DNA of 64,000 nucleotides from NCBI RefSeq assembly GCF_001307295.1, contig NZ_CP012700.1:1181001-1245000 (forward strand), written 5' to 3'. The stretch is from Sphingopyxis macrogoltabida. GTDB lineage: Bacteria; Pseudomonadota; Alphaproteobacteria; Sphingomonadales; Sphingomonadaceae. Positions 10,737 through 19,479 of the stretch are shown here, piece by piece; position 1 is the first letter of the stretch; every line of letters begins with the position of its first letter. A model generated the notes under the pieces. The model was given only the letters and a program-made list of their open reading frames with translations. It was not told the DNA's origin and searched no databases. Made by a program: the position numbers and the translations under genes.

Positions 10737-11972
10737 ATGGTGAACCGCGCATCGGCGACCCATCATCGCGACCTCCGGACCGGCCAGTCGATCTGGTCGG
10801 CTCGGCGTCGTCCTGCGATCGCTGCGCAGCCGCTGACAAGGGACATTGCGTGCGATGTAGTCGTCGTGGGGGCAGGCGTGTCGGGCGCCCTGATCGCTGA
10901 GGCGTTGTCGGAAGCGGGGCTCAAGACCGTTATCGTCGATCGCCGGGGACCGGCAGAGGGATCAACCGCGGCGTCGACCGCGATGCTGCAATATGAACTC
11001 GACACGCCGCTGACCTTGATGGCCGAGCGGATCGGTCGTGAAAAGGCCGAACGCATCTGGCGGCGATCCCGCCAGTCGGTCGACGCGCTCCGTGAACGGA
11101 CCGAACGGCTGGGCCTTGCCGTCGATGGTGCGACGCGCGGCTCGATCTATCTCGACGGCAATGTGCTCGATGCTGCCGGGCTTGCGGTCGAAGCCGACGC
11201 CCGGCGGCGTGCGGGCTTCGAGGTGGAATTGCTCAAACCCGCTGCGGTTCAGGAGCGTTACGGAATCAAGGGACGCCATGCGCTGATTGGATTCGGCAAT
11301 TACTCCGCCGATCCGCGGCGTCTCACTGCAGGTTATCTGAATGTCGCGCTGGCGCGGGGCGCCCGGCTCTACGCGCCCGTCGATATCTATGACATCGCGC
11401 CGATGGGCGAGGGGGTCACCTTGGTCTCGGTTCGCGGGCCGAGCATTCGCGCGCGCCATGTCGTCATGGCGACGGGCTATGAGATGATAAAGGGAATCCC
11501 GCGCAAGGGAAACAGGATCATCTCGAGCTGGTCGATCGCGACGCGCCCGCAGCCCCGCGCAATCTGGCCGACCGCGGCGATGATATGGGAAGCGGCCGAC
11601 CCCTATCTCTACATCCGAACCACCCCGCGCGGAGAAATCATCTGCGGCGGCGAGGATGAGGAAATAGCCGATGCGGCTCTTCGTGACGCGAAGCTACCCG
11701 ACAAGGCAGCGACGCTGTCGCGAAAGCTTGCTGCGCTGTTGCCGGGGGTGGACGCGGCACCTGCGTATAGCTGGGCCGGAAGTTTCGGCGACAGCCCGGT
11801 CGGGACTCCGACCATCGGCCGCATTCCCGGTATGCCGAACTGCTATGCGGCGATGGGATATGGCGGAAACGGGATCACCTTCTCGATGATGGCGGCGCAG
11901 ATGCTGCGCGGCCTGATTTGCGGTTATGGCGATCCTGACGCCGATCTGGTCAGCTTTCATCGCAAGTTCTGA
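10737..11972 (+). CDS. DAO-type FAD-dependent oxidoreductase
   Basis: A 411-residue member of the glycine or D-amino acid oxidase superfamily. The N terminus carries the dinucleotide motif VVVGAGVSGALIAEAL and the ATP-like TAASTAMLQYELD segment; the C-terminal part has the substrate-domain block YSWAGSFGDSPVGTPTIG and the closing GYGGNGITFSMMAAQML motif that contacts FAD. The substrate cannot be read from sequence; relatives include gamma-glutamylputrescine oxidase and other amine oxidases. It follows katE by 9 nt, so peroxide formed by the oxidase would be removed by its neighbour. No signal peptide. Confidence 0.8.
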   Translation: MVNRASATHHRDLRTGQSIWSARRRPAIAAQPLTRDIACDVVVVGAGVSGALIAEALSEAGLKTVIVDRRGPAEGSTAASTAMLQYELDTPLTLMAERIGREKAERIWRRSRQSVDALRERTERLGLAVDGATRGSIYLDGNVLDAAGLAVEADARRRAGFEVELLKPAAVQERYGIKGRHALIGFGNYSADPRRLTAGYLNVALARGARLYAPVDIYDIAPMGEGVTLVSVRGPSIRARHVVMATGYEMIKGIPRKGNRIISSWSIATRPQPRAIWPTAAMIWEAADPYLYIRTTPRGEIICGGEDEEIADAALRDAKLPDKAATLSRKLAALLPGVDAAPAYSWAGSFGDSPVGTPTIGRIPGMPNCYAAMGYGGNGITFSMMAAQMLRGLICGYGDPDADLVSFHRKF

Positions 11973-12196
11973 CCCGGAACAATCCGCTATTCGGCCGATG
12001 AATGCATCGCCGGTGCCCGCCACGACGAGCGTCGGGCCCGCGAGCGTGAGGCCAGGCGAATTTTTTCGCGATGGCGACCGGCCGCTCGCGCGGCGCAGCC
12101 TCGCTTCAACCCGTCCGACGGGAACTTCGGCGGTCTCCAGACGTCGCTGAGGGGAGGGCGGGGCCCCGCGCGCGGCGCGACAGGAAGGAGCCCGGA

Positions 12197-12952
12197 ATGA
12201 TAGACGAACAGGACGCGCATACGCAGCAGCCCGGTCTCGACGGTCGCCGCGCCATCATAACCGGCGGCACGACGGGGATCGGGCGTGCCATCGCCGTCCT
12301 GCTGGCAAGCTACGGCGTGCGGGTTTTCGTTTGCGGGCGCACCCCCGAGCATCTTGCCGATGCGCTGCGCCGCATCGACGAGGTGGGCGAGGGCGACGGC
12401 ATCAATGTCGATCTCTCGATCGCCGACGATGTCGATCGCTTCTTCGAGGCAGCGGCCGCCTATCTCGGCGAGATCGACATCGCGATTATCAACGCTGCGA
12501 TCCCTGCGGCAGCGCTCGCCGACAGCGGGGAGAGCGAAACGCGCTACCAGCTCGACACCGACCTCACTGCCTATCTCATCTGCGCGCAGGAAGCGGCCCG
12601 AAGGATGTCGGCGGGGAGCGACATCGTCTTCATCGGATCGATGTCGGCGGTATCGAGAGGAGCGGGTGGTTCGATCTATGTGGCCGCCAAATCGGGCATC
12701 CAGGGCTTTGTGCCCTCCTTCCGCAAGGAGCTTGCCGAAGAAGACATCAAGGTCGGGCTAATCGAGCCCGGATTCACCGGCGCCGACTTCCAATATCCCG
12801 AGTTCCCGCCCGAGAAGCAGCGCGAGCTCATCAACGAGGACAAGATGCTTCGCGCCGAGGATATCGCGGTGGCGGTCCACTTCATGCTGACCCAGCCGCG
12901 GCGCTCCGCGGTGTCGCTCATTCGCGTCGAGACGCGGCTGGAGCATCCCTGA
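12197..12952 (+). CDS. Short-chain dehydrogenase/reductase
   Basis: A 251-residue classical SDR. Visible features are the NAD(P) motif IITGGTTGIGRAIA, the NAA motif (IINAAIP), the catalytic Ser in SMSAVSR and the YVAAK catalytic Tyr-Lys pair. Catalytic Asn may be the LDTDL region. The start at 12197 is supported by AAGGAG 6 nt upstream; an upstream in-frame extension has no ribosome site. Substrate unknown. The Arg in VCGRTPE after the second beta strand favours NADP(H). Downstream it converges on the phosphomannomutase-like gene. Confidence 0.88.
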   Translation: MIDEQDAHTQQPGLDGRRAIITGGTTGIGRAIAVLLASYGVRVFVCGRTPEHLADALRRIDEVGEGDGINVDLSIADDVDRFFEAAAAYLGEIDIAIINAAIPAAALADSGESETRYQLDTDLTAYLICAQEAARRMSAGSDIVFIGSMSAVSRGAGGSIYVAAKSGIQGFVPSFRKELAEEDIKVGLIEPGFTGADFQYPEFPPEKQRELINEDKMLRAEDIAVAVHFMLTQPRRSAVSLIRVETRLEHP

Positions 12953-13054
12953 TCCCGGCGCCATCTTTGCTTGCCTCGCGCAGCGGCGGACGGGCGCGGA
13001 ACATACCGCCGGTCCTGCCGGGGCCGACCGGTGCCCGACGAAGGTCGCGCCGGC

Positions 13055-13801
13055 CTATCTCTGGCAGGCGATGATCGCGGAGACGACGGCAAGCGTCTCT
13101 TGCGGGTCGCGGACGCGAACGGTGTCGAGGCCGATCTGTTTGGCCGGATAGTCATTGCCCCCCGGGAAGATCGCGTCGCCGATGAACAGCATCGCATCGA
13201 GCGGGAAGCCGCTCGCCTCGGCAAGTTTCTTCAGTCCGTAACCCTTGTCGACGCCTTCGCGCGTGATGTCGATCGACGTGGCGCCGCCCATGTTGATCGA
13301 CAGGCCCGGGAGCCGGCTCGTCAGGTCGGCCTGGATGATCTTGCGCTTCGCGAAATCGGGATCCCATATCTCTTTCGCGTGGATAGGTGCCTGTTGCCCG
13401 AGCGCGGAGAAGGTGATCTGGCTGCCGCGATCCTCGATCCGTTCGCCCCAGGTTTCCTCGGGTACAAATCCGGTCGCTTCGAGCGACGCGTCGAAGGCGT
13501 CCAAGATATGGCGCTTCTGCTCATCGTCGAAAAGCTCAGCATAGACGGCCGCCCACGCGCCCTCGCGATGCGTGTAGAGCTTGGTGCCGGTCGTCGGCAT
13601 CAACCACAGGCGAAACCGGTCGGCGCGAGCCGGGAGGCGGCTCGCGACCTGCTTGTCGAACTGCGGCCAGTCGCCCCCCGAAATGACGGCGACATCGGCG
13701 ACTTCCAGCAGATCCGCCAATGCCTCCCCCATTTCGGCCTCGAGCGGCTGCTTGCTTTCGGCGAGCGTTCCATCGAGGTCGAAGGCAATGAGTTGTTTCA
13801 T
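13055..13801 (-). CDS. Eukaryote-type phosphomannomutase-like HAD-IIB phosphatase
   Basis: A 248-residue HAD superfamily member. The nucleophile motif FDLDGTLAESK starts at residue 6, and the C-terminal acidic motif FIGDAIFPGGND matches HAD motif IV; the cap region (TTGTKLY, SQITFSALGQQAP) is that of the alpha-phosphomannomutase (PMM) family better known from eukaryotes. Expected reaction: mannose 6-phosphate to mannose 1-phosphate. Start chosen at 13801 with AAGGAA 8 nt upstream. It lies in a block with GDP-mannose pyrophosphorylase, a glycosyltransferase and two GH130 proteins, which supports a real mannose phosphate function. A simple phosphatase role is the alternative. Confidence 0.8.
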   Translation of the reverse strand: MKQLIAFDLDGTLAESKQPLEAEMGEALADLLEVADVAVISGGDWPQFDKQVASRLPARADRFRLWLMPTTGTKLYTHREGAWAAVYAELFDDEQKRHILDAFDASLEATGFVPEETWGERIEDRGSQITFSALGQQAPIHAKEIWDPDFAKRKIIQADLTSRLPGLSINMGGATSIDITREGVDKGYGLKKLAEASGFPLDAMLFIGDAIFPGGNDYPAKQIGLDTVRVRDPQETLAVVSAIIACQR

Positions 13802-13977
13802 GCGATAAATTCCTTGGAGGGGCCGTACGATATGCGATGGGCGGCAGCGCGCGCCGCGTGAATGACGATCCGGACGCGCAGAAGAGGAACATTGGCCCGC
13901 TTCGAGCCTTGATGAAGCATCGGCGGGGCGGCCTCGAGGTCGCGAAGCCGCTCCCGCGCCGTCAACCGGAGTGCCCG

Positions 13978-15096
13978 ATGCCATTCGAAACCGATCGCCT
14001 GATTTTCGGCCCCGACGATGTCGATCTCTCCCGTTCGCCGCTTGCGGGCTCGCTCGATGCCGAAACCTTTGTGCTCGGCGCTTTCAATCCCGGCCTGACC
14101 CGCCTCGCGAGCGGCAATTTGCTGATGATGGTGCGCGTAGCCGAGGCGCTGCGCGAACCAGTCGAAAACGGCCATGTCCACAGCATAAGATGGGACGCCG
14201 GTCGCTATGCGCGCGATGCCTGGCCGCTCGAACTTTGCGATACGTCCGACCCGCGCACGTTTCTCGTGCGCGGCGGCGCTTGGCAGGTTATCGCGCTGAC
14301 ATCGCTTTCCTGGCTCCTGCCGGTCGAGCTGACGCCGGACGGGCTCGCCATCGTCGCGATCCATTATGACCGCGCCATCGCACCCGCGGCGCCCTTCCAA
14401 TGCTATGGTATCGAAGACGCGCGCATCAGCCGCGTCGACGGCCGATGGCTGATGACCTGTTGCTCGGTGAGCCCCGAGCGCCATTCGACGACGCTCTACA
14501 GTTCCGACAACGGCCTCGACTGGCGCTTTGAAGACATCGTCCTCGATCATCAGAACAAGGACATGCTGATCTTCGAGGGACGGATCGACGGGCAATACTG
14601 GGCCCAGACGCGCCCGCTCGGCAGCCTCTATTTCGCTTACCCGCCGGGAAGCCCGTGGCGTGCGGGTCCTTCGATCAACCTCGCGACCTCGCCCGACGCG
14701 CTGCACTGGAAGCCCCATCGCGAGCCCGGCCTGCGCCCGCATGCCGACACCGTTGCGACCGCGCGAATGGGCGGCGGAACGCCGCCGATCCTGACGCCGG
14801 ACGGTTGGTTGACGCTCTGGCACGGGGTGGAACCGAAGGAGATCGTGGGCATCTATCGCACCTATTGGTCCCTGCTCGATCCGGACGATCCGTCGCGGGT
14901 CCTGCGCGGTGACCATGGTCCGCTGCTCGAGGCGAACCCCGAGCTTACCCGGCCGATCGAAGACAGGATGTATGTTCGCGATATCGTCTTCACCACGGGG
15001 ATCGCCGATGCCGGCGATCATTATATCGTCGCCTCGGGTGAATCCGACCTCGCGTGCCGGATCACTCACATTCCGAAGCACCGTTTCGGCCTCTGA
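13978..15096 (+). CDS. GH130 family protein (mannoside phosphorylase-like), copy 1
   Basis: A 372-residue five-bladed beta-propeller protein of glycoside hydrolase family 130. Family marks are FNPGLTRLASGNLLMMVRVAE near the N terminus, the acid residue motif GIEDARIS (about 145-152), NKDMLIFEGRIDG and a GGGTPPILTPDGWLTLWHG block in the C-terminal half. Characterised GH130 enzymes phosphorolyse beta-1,4- or beta-1,2-mannosides to mannose 1-phosphate, and some hydrolyse them. Start chosen at 13978 with GGAG 6 nt upstream. It is divergent from the phosphomannomutase-like gene and convergent with the manC-like gene, 20 nt apart. Linkage specificity cannot be read here. Confidence 0.85.
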   Translation: MPFETDRLIFGPDDVDLSRSPLAGSLDAETFVLGAFNPGLTRLASGNLLMMVRVAEALREPVENGHVHSIRWDAGRYARDAWPLELCDTSDPRTFLVRGGAWQVIALTSLSWLLPVELTPDGLAIVAIHYDRAIAPAAPFQCYGIEDARISRVDGRWLMTCCSVSPERHSTTLYSSDNGLDWRFEDIVLDHQNKDMLIFEGRIDGQYWAQTRPLGSLYFAYPPGSPWRAGPSINLATSPDALHWKPHREPGLRPHADTVATARMGGGTPPILTPDGWLTLWHGVEPKEIVGIYRTYWSLLDPDDPSRVLRGDHGPLLEANPELTRPIEDRMYVRDIVFTTGIADAGDHYIVASGESDLACRITHIPKHRFGL

Positions 15097-15116
15097 TCCG
15101 GCAGTGCCCGGCAAGT

Positions 15117-16148
15117 TCATTCGCGCAGCGCAGCCGCCGCGCGAACCTCTTGCGATCGGGCGAGCGGCATCACGAGAATATCGTCGCCGTCGACGACCAC
15201 TGCGACATTTTCCATGCCGATGAGCGAGACGCGGCGCCCGTCGGCGCGCACGAGACAACCCCTGCTGTCGTGAAAGAGCCCGTCGCCGCGGCAACTGTTG
15301 TCGGCCATATCGTGCGCGGCACGGCTGTGAACGGCATGCCAGCTTCCAAGGTCGGACCAGCCCATCGACACGGGTACGACGGCCACCCGGTCGTACTTCT
15401 CCATGACGGCATAATCGATCGAGACGGCGGGCGCCGCCTCGAAGCTGGCGAGGTCGGCATAGCGTGCGGTGCCGTTGTCACCCCCGTTGGCCAGCGCGTC
15501 TTCGGCTGCGGCAAGGATGTCGGGACAATGGACGCGCATCGCGTCGCGCATGGCCCCGGCACGAAACAGGAATATCCCTGCATTCCAGCTGTAGCCGCCG
15601 GCGGCGATCATGGACTTTGCGACATCTAGGGGCGGCTTTTCGACGAACCGCTCGACGGCGAAACCGGTGTTGCCGATGGCCATGCCGCTCGCGATATAGC
15701 CGAAACCCGTGTCGGGACGGTCGGGCGCAATTCCGAAGGTCACGATCCAGCCGTCGCGCGCGAGCTGCGAGCCCCGTTCGATCGCGGCGTGGAAGGCCGG
15801 GACATCGTCGATAATATGATCGCTCGGCATGATGAGCAGAAGGGCATCGGGCGACGACGCTGCGACCGCGAGCGCGATCGCGGGCGCGGTATTGCGGGCG
15901 GACGACTCGACGAGCAGCCGGATCGCGCGTCCGCCTGCCTGCTCGCGGACCGTCTCGACGTGTGAGGCGCCGCAAATGACCAGCGGGTCGGCGAAGGCCG
16001 GCCCCGCGACGCGCGCGAGAGTCTGCGCGAACAGGCTTTCGTCGTCGACGATATCGAGGAACTGCTTCGCGCGGGCGCCGCGGGACGCAGGCCAAAGGCG
16101 GGTCCCGGCACCCCCGCAAAGGATGACGGGTTGGATCGGCGCGCTCAT
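15117..16148 (-). CDS. manC: Mannose-1-phosphate guanylyltransferase
   Basis: A 343-residue nucleotidyltransferase of the GDP-mannose pyrophosphorylase family. The signature VILCGGAGTRLWPASR is at residues 8-23, with MPSDHII (about 107), FGIAPDRPDTGFGYI and VERFVEKPP as further family blocks. It makes GDP-mannose from GTP and mannose 1-phosphate in the cytoplasm. The C-terminal cupin phosphomannose isomerase domain found in bifunctional enzymes is absent. GAGGAG lies 8 nt before the ATG. It starts 11 nt after the stop of the upstream glycosyltransferase gene, so the two form an operon in which the GDP-mannose maker follows the likely user. Confidence 0.92.
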   Translation of the reverse strand: MSAPIQPVILCGGAGTRLWPASRGARAKQFLDIVDDESLFAQTLARVAGPAFADPLVICGASHVETVREQAGGRAIRLLVESSARNTAPAIALAVAASSPDALLLIMPSDHIIDDVPAFHAAIERGSQLARDGWIVTFGIAPDRPDTGFGYIASGMAIGNTGFAVERFVEKPPLDVAKSMIAAGGYSWNAGIFLFRAGAMRDAMRVHCPDILAAAEDALANGGDNGTARYADLASFEAAPAVSIDYAVMEKYDRVAVVPVSMGWSDLGSWHAVHSRAAHDMADNSCRGDGLFHDSRGCLVRADGRRVSLIGMENVAVVVDGDDILVMPLARSQEVRAAAALRE

Positions 16149-16159
16149 TCGCAGTCTCC

Positions 16160-18529
16160 TCAGTGGGCGAGCGCCGGCGCCGGCGCCGGTGCCGCGGCAG
16201 GAAGCGGACCCGTGCCGGCGCTGCGCCAGTCCGGGGAATCGGCTATGGCTTCGCGCCAGAACATGTCGGCCATCGTCCGATAGGCGAGATGAAAGGCGAG
16301 CACCGACTCAGCACCGCTGTTGCGATTGACGCCGCGCGGGGTGAGCCCGTCGAAGCAGCGCCCCGTTCTGGCATCGCCCAGCGGCAGGTGGCGGTCGTTC
16401 CGGCCGAGGAACCAAGCGTAGGCGGTCTCGGCGTGCGTCGACCAGAGCGCGTTGCCCGTGGCTGCCGACGCGGCCGCGCAGGCCGCGATCGTCGCCCACG
16501 CCTCGAGCGGCTGCTGGTCGAAAGGCAGGCTTTCGCCAGGCTTGCCGAAGCTTTCGGATCCGACCGGACGAAAATGACCGTCCGGCGCCGTTTGGTAAGA
16601 GGTCAGCCAAGCCAGGGCGTCGAGACCGATCTCCACGAGCGGAACCGATGGCAGCCGCCTCCCGGCGCGGATGAGGGCTTCGGCGAGACGCGCGTTGTCG
16701 TACGCGAGATCGGCTTCGAACCAGTCCCAGCCGGGACGGCGTTCCGTTTTCCATAGCGCCGAGAGAAAGGCCGCGCCGCGCTCGACGATCGCGCGCGCAT
16801 GCGCATTTCCGGGGTCGTGTCCGAGCCGGTCGTCGGCGCCGAGCATCGCGAAGGCAATCGCCCGCGGATTCTCGAACTGCTCGAACATGGCGGCGCTTCG
16901 ATCGAACCAGCTCGCCGCCCAATCGCGCATCGCGGGCGCCGCGGCGTGCGCGGCGGCATGGCCCAGCGCCCACAATGTCCGGCCATTGCTGTCTTCCGAC
17001 CCTGCGTCTTCCAGCCACCGGCGGTCGTAACCCATGAAATTGCGGAAGCGGCCGCGCTCGGCGTTCCATCCGTGCTGGATAAAGCTCGCGAAGGTTTGCG
17101 CGCGCGACATCGCTTCTTCCTGCGCTCGCGGCGGCAGGCTGTGCAAGAGCATGAGCGCGCGCGCATTGTCGTCGATGCAGTAACCATGCGCGCGGTCGGG
17201 GACAAAGTGGTTGCAGTGCTGGAACATGCCGACTTCGTCGCAGAGCGACCATGCGCCCTCCAGCGCAGGCGCGGCGCGCCCGCGCGCCGTCGGTCGATCG
17301 CGCCGGGTGACTCCGTCGACCAACGCACCGCACGTCTGTGCGATGACCGTCCAGGCGGTCCGCCGGCCGCGGGCATAGGCGCGGCGCTGCAACGCGCGCC
17401 GTTCTTCCGGGACCGCGAGAAGCAGGAGCACCGCCTCCGCGATCGCCTCGCTGTCGGCGCCGGGGAGCAAGATGCCGACGTCATCGCCCAGCAGTTCGCG
17501 CGCATGAACGAACGGGGTCGATACGACCGCGCGGCCCAGCGCGACGGCATATGCCAGCGTGCCCGAGGTGATTTGCTGAAGATTGGGGTAGGGGGCAAGA
17601 TAGATGTCGCAGAGTTCGATCTGGTCGAGCAGTTCGCCGGTATCGAGGAAGCGATTTTCCCAGGCGATATTATCTTCGACGCCGAGGCTCTCGGCGAGCC
17701 GTTCGAGGCTTTGCCGATAGGCTTCCCCCTCGGCGGCGACCAGGTTGGGATGGGTCGCGCCGACGATCCGGTAGAGAATATCGGGATATTGGGCGGTGAT
17801 CGCCGGCAGGGCCCGGATCGCCGTTTCGAGGCCTTTCCCCGGCCCGATGAGACCGAAGGTCGAGAGAACCGGTCGGTCGGCGATTCCCAAGGTCTCGCGC
17901 AGCGGCGTGACATCGACGAAGGGGCGATCGGGCGTGCCATGCTCGATATGGACGATCTGGTCGCTGCTCGCCCCGTAGACGTCGCGTAAGATTTCGCGGC
18001 CGAAATCGCTCATCACCACAAGCTTGCTTGCGCGGGCGATCAGTCGTTCCATGACCCGGCGCTGGTCGGGGTTAGGCTCGGCGAGCACCGTGTGAAGCGT
18101 CACGATCAGCGGCGCGGCAACCCGATCGATCAGCTCGAGGATCATGTCGCCGGCGACGCCGCCGAAAATGCCGAACTCATGCTGAAGCCATATCGCGCTC
18201 GCGTCGCTGTCGTTGATCGCCTCGGCGGCCGCGCGATAGCTTGCGGCCTCTTGCTCGCGGATCGTGCACGCCACTTCGGCGCCAAGCGCCCGATCGCCTT
18301 CGCCGCACATCGCATAGACGTCGATGGCGAGATCGGGCCGGACCGCGCGCAGATGATCATGGGTGTCGGCGGTAAAGGTCGCGATGCCGCATCGACGCGG
18401 TCTGAAACATCCGATCAGGGCCACGCGCGCGGTCGTCTCGATACCGCTGGCGGCAAGAGCGATATCAGAGACGGGACCATCGTTTTCGCAAACATTCCGG
18501 AAAAAACGGCCTTCGCTGTCGTGCTTCAT
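16160..18529 (-). CDS. GT4 glycosyltransferase fused to a helical carbohydrate-active-like domain
   Basis: A 789-residue protein with two parts. Residues about 35-390 are a GT-B glycosyltransferase of family 4: a nucleotide-side GLIGPGKGLETAIRALP block, EHGTPD, and the E-x7-E-like stretch LAPYPNLQQITSGTLAYAVALGRAVVST. Residues about 420-770 are a separate all-helical domain rich in aromatic and acidic residues (YCIDDNARALML, FMGYDRRWLEDAGSEDSNGRTLWALGHA, SFGKPGESLPFDQQPLEAW), which looks like an alpha/alpha toroid as in GH glycosidases or epimerases. A 30-residue Ala/Pro tail ends the protein. Start chosen at the ATG with GAGGA 5 nt upstream; one more ATG lies 21 nt before it. The adjacent manC suggests that GDP-mannose is the donor. 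Confidence 0.82.
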   Translation of the reverse strand: MKHDSEGRFFRNVCENDGPVSDIALAASGIETTARVALIGCFRPRRCGIATFTADTHDHLRAVRPDLAIDVYAMCGEGDRALGAEVACTIREQEAASYRAAAEAINDSDASAIWLQHEFGIFGGVAGDMILELIDRVAAPLIVTLHTVLAEPNPDQRRVMERLIARASKLVVMSDFGREILRDVYGASSDQIVHIEHGTPDRPFVDVTPLRETLGIADRPVLSTFGLIGPGKGLETAIRALPAITAQYPDILYRIVGATHPNLVAAEGEAYRQSLERLAESLGVEDNIAWENRFLDTGELLDQIELCDIYLAPYPNLQQITSGTLAYAVALGRAVVSTPFVHARELLGDDVGILLPGADSEAIAEAVLLLLAVPEERRALQRRAYARGRRTAWTVIAQTCGALVDGVTRRDRPTARGRAAPALEGAWSLCDEVGMFQHCNHFVPDRAHGYCIDDNARALMLLHSLPPRAQEEAMSRAQTFASFIQHGWNAERGRFRNFMGYDRRWLEDAGSEDSNGRTLWALGHAAAHAAAPAMRDWAASWFDRSAAMFEQFENPRAIAFAMLGADDRLGHDPGNAHARAIVERGAAFLSALWKTERRPGWDWFEADLAYDNARLAEALIRAGRRLPSVPLVEIGLDALAWLTSYQTAPDGHFRPVGSESFGKPGESLPFDQQPLEAWATIAACAAASAATGNALWSTHAETAYAWFLGRNDRHLPLGDARTGRCFDGLTPRGVNRNSGAESVLAFHLAYRTMADMFWREAIADSPDWRSAGTGPLPAAAPAPAPALAH

Positions 18530-19006
18530 ATCCGTCCTCGTGGCTGGCATTCCCTCGCACGCGCGCGCCTTCCGCCTCGCTCGCGGATGCGCGCGAAGAA
18601 GAGGCCGGCCTCAAGACCGGGCTCGGGAACTGGCTGATTGTGTGCATGCTTAACGCGGCACGTGCGTTCGGGTTGCAGTGCAACATGATGGGATCGGGAA
18701 ATAAAGCCCTCCGATTAACTCAGGTTATAACGATTCCGCCGCCCGGCAGCCGGGTCACCGAAAAGGCGCTGCGCGGCCAAACCATGCGAATTCCGCGCTC
18801 TACGGCGCCAAGCTGTCGCTGTGCGGGGAGCACCGGCGCGGCCGCGCGGGAGTCGGAAAAGACCCCCGTTGCTGCTATACAGAGGCGAAGGGAATCGGGT
18901 CGCATCCGATGGCTTGCACGGCTGCCGGCACAATCGCGGGTGATTGCGCCATTCGCCAAGCCGGCGCCGGCATGCGTGCCGTCTCGAATGTTCGAGGATC
19001 ATGGCC
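18530..19006. other. Divergent intergenic region before the glycosyltransferase and small ORF
   Basis: About 480 nt between divergent units. I find no gene with a good start. An AT-richer patch (about 18705-18735) is the most promoter-like stretch. The frame of the downstream GH130 gene is open from 18640, but the implied residues are basic and low in family similarity until about 19480. Confidence 0.5.
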
Positions 19007-19279
19007 ATGGGCGTATTTCATATGATCGTCACCGACGCGTCGGCGCGACATCGCCGCGTCGATTTTCATGCGGACAGTCCCGAACAGGCTTTCCTGTTGG
19101 CCCGCAACGAAAAGGACGGCGTCGAGGTCGAGCTGTTCGAAGGCGAACATCTCCTCGCCCGGATGACGAAATCGGGCGCCAATATGTGGCAGATCGGCGG
19201 CGTGCGAACGGCCCGTGCGCCGTCGCGGCGCGAAGCCCCCGCCATGCCCGGCGCCGGGGCCGGATCTTCGTCCGCCTAG
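19007..19279 (+). CDS. Small conserved-looking hypothetical protein (90 aa)
   Basis: A 90-residue acidic-to-neutral cytoplasmic protein: FHMIVTDASARHRRVDFHAD, SPEQAFLLARNEKDGVEVELFEGE, then HLLARMTKSGANMWQIGG and an Ala/Pro-rich tail. Third-base GC bias and the amphipathic pattern support real coding. The start at 19007 has GAGGA 8 nt upstream; the ATG at 19001 is too close. I do not recognise a family. It is placed between the glycosyltransferase and GH130 copy 2, 200 nt before the latter, so it may belong to the same mannose block. Confidence 0.6.
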   Translation: MGVFHMIVTDASARHRRVDFHADSPEQAFLLARNEKDGVEVELFEGEHLLARMTKSGANMWQIGGVRTARAPSRREAPAMPGAGAGSSSA

Positions 19280-19479
19280 CGCGACATAGCCGCCTTCGAA
19301 GCAGCGACAGCGAGGGCGAGGCCGCCCGGCCGTGTCCGGCGGCGCACCTTGCGCGGTCGATTTTGATCGGGCGACGGGAACGTTGCGGCGCGAAGACCAT
19401 TTGCTTTTCTCCCCGATCGCTTCATCGTGCGCGACCAGTTGCCGGTGGAAGGCGACGATATGAAAGGTCGAGACCATCC

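Noticed and set aside
18640..19479. Open frame upstream of GH130 copy 2 that would lengthen it by 280 residues
   Set aside because: The added residues are arginine- and serine-rich with no family similarity, and another gene (19007-19279) fits the same stretch better.
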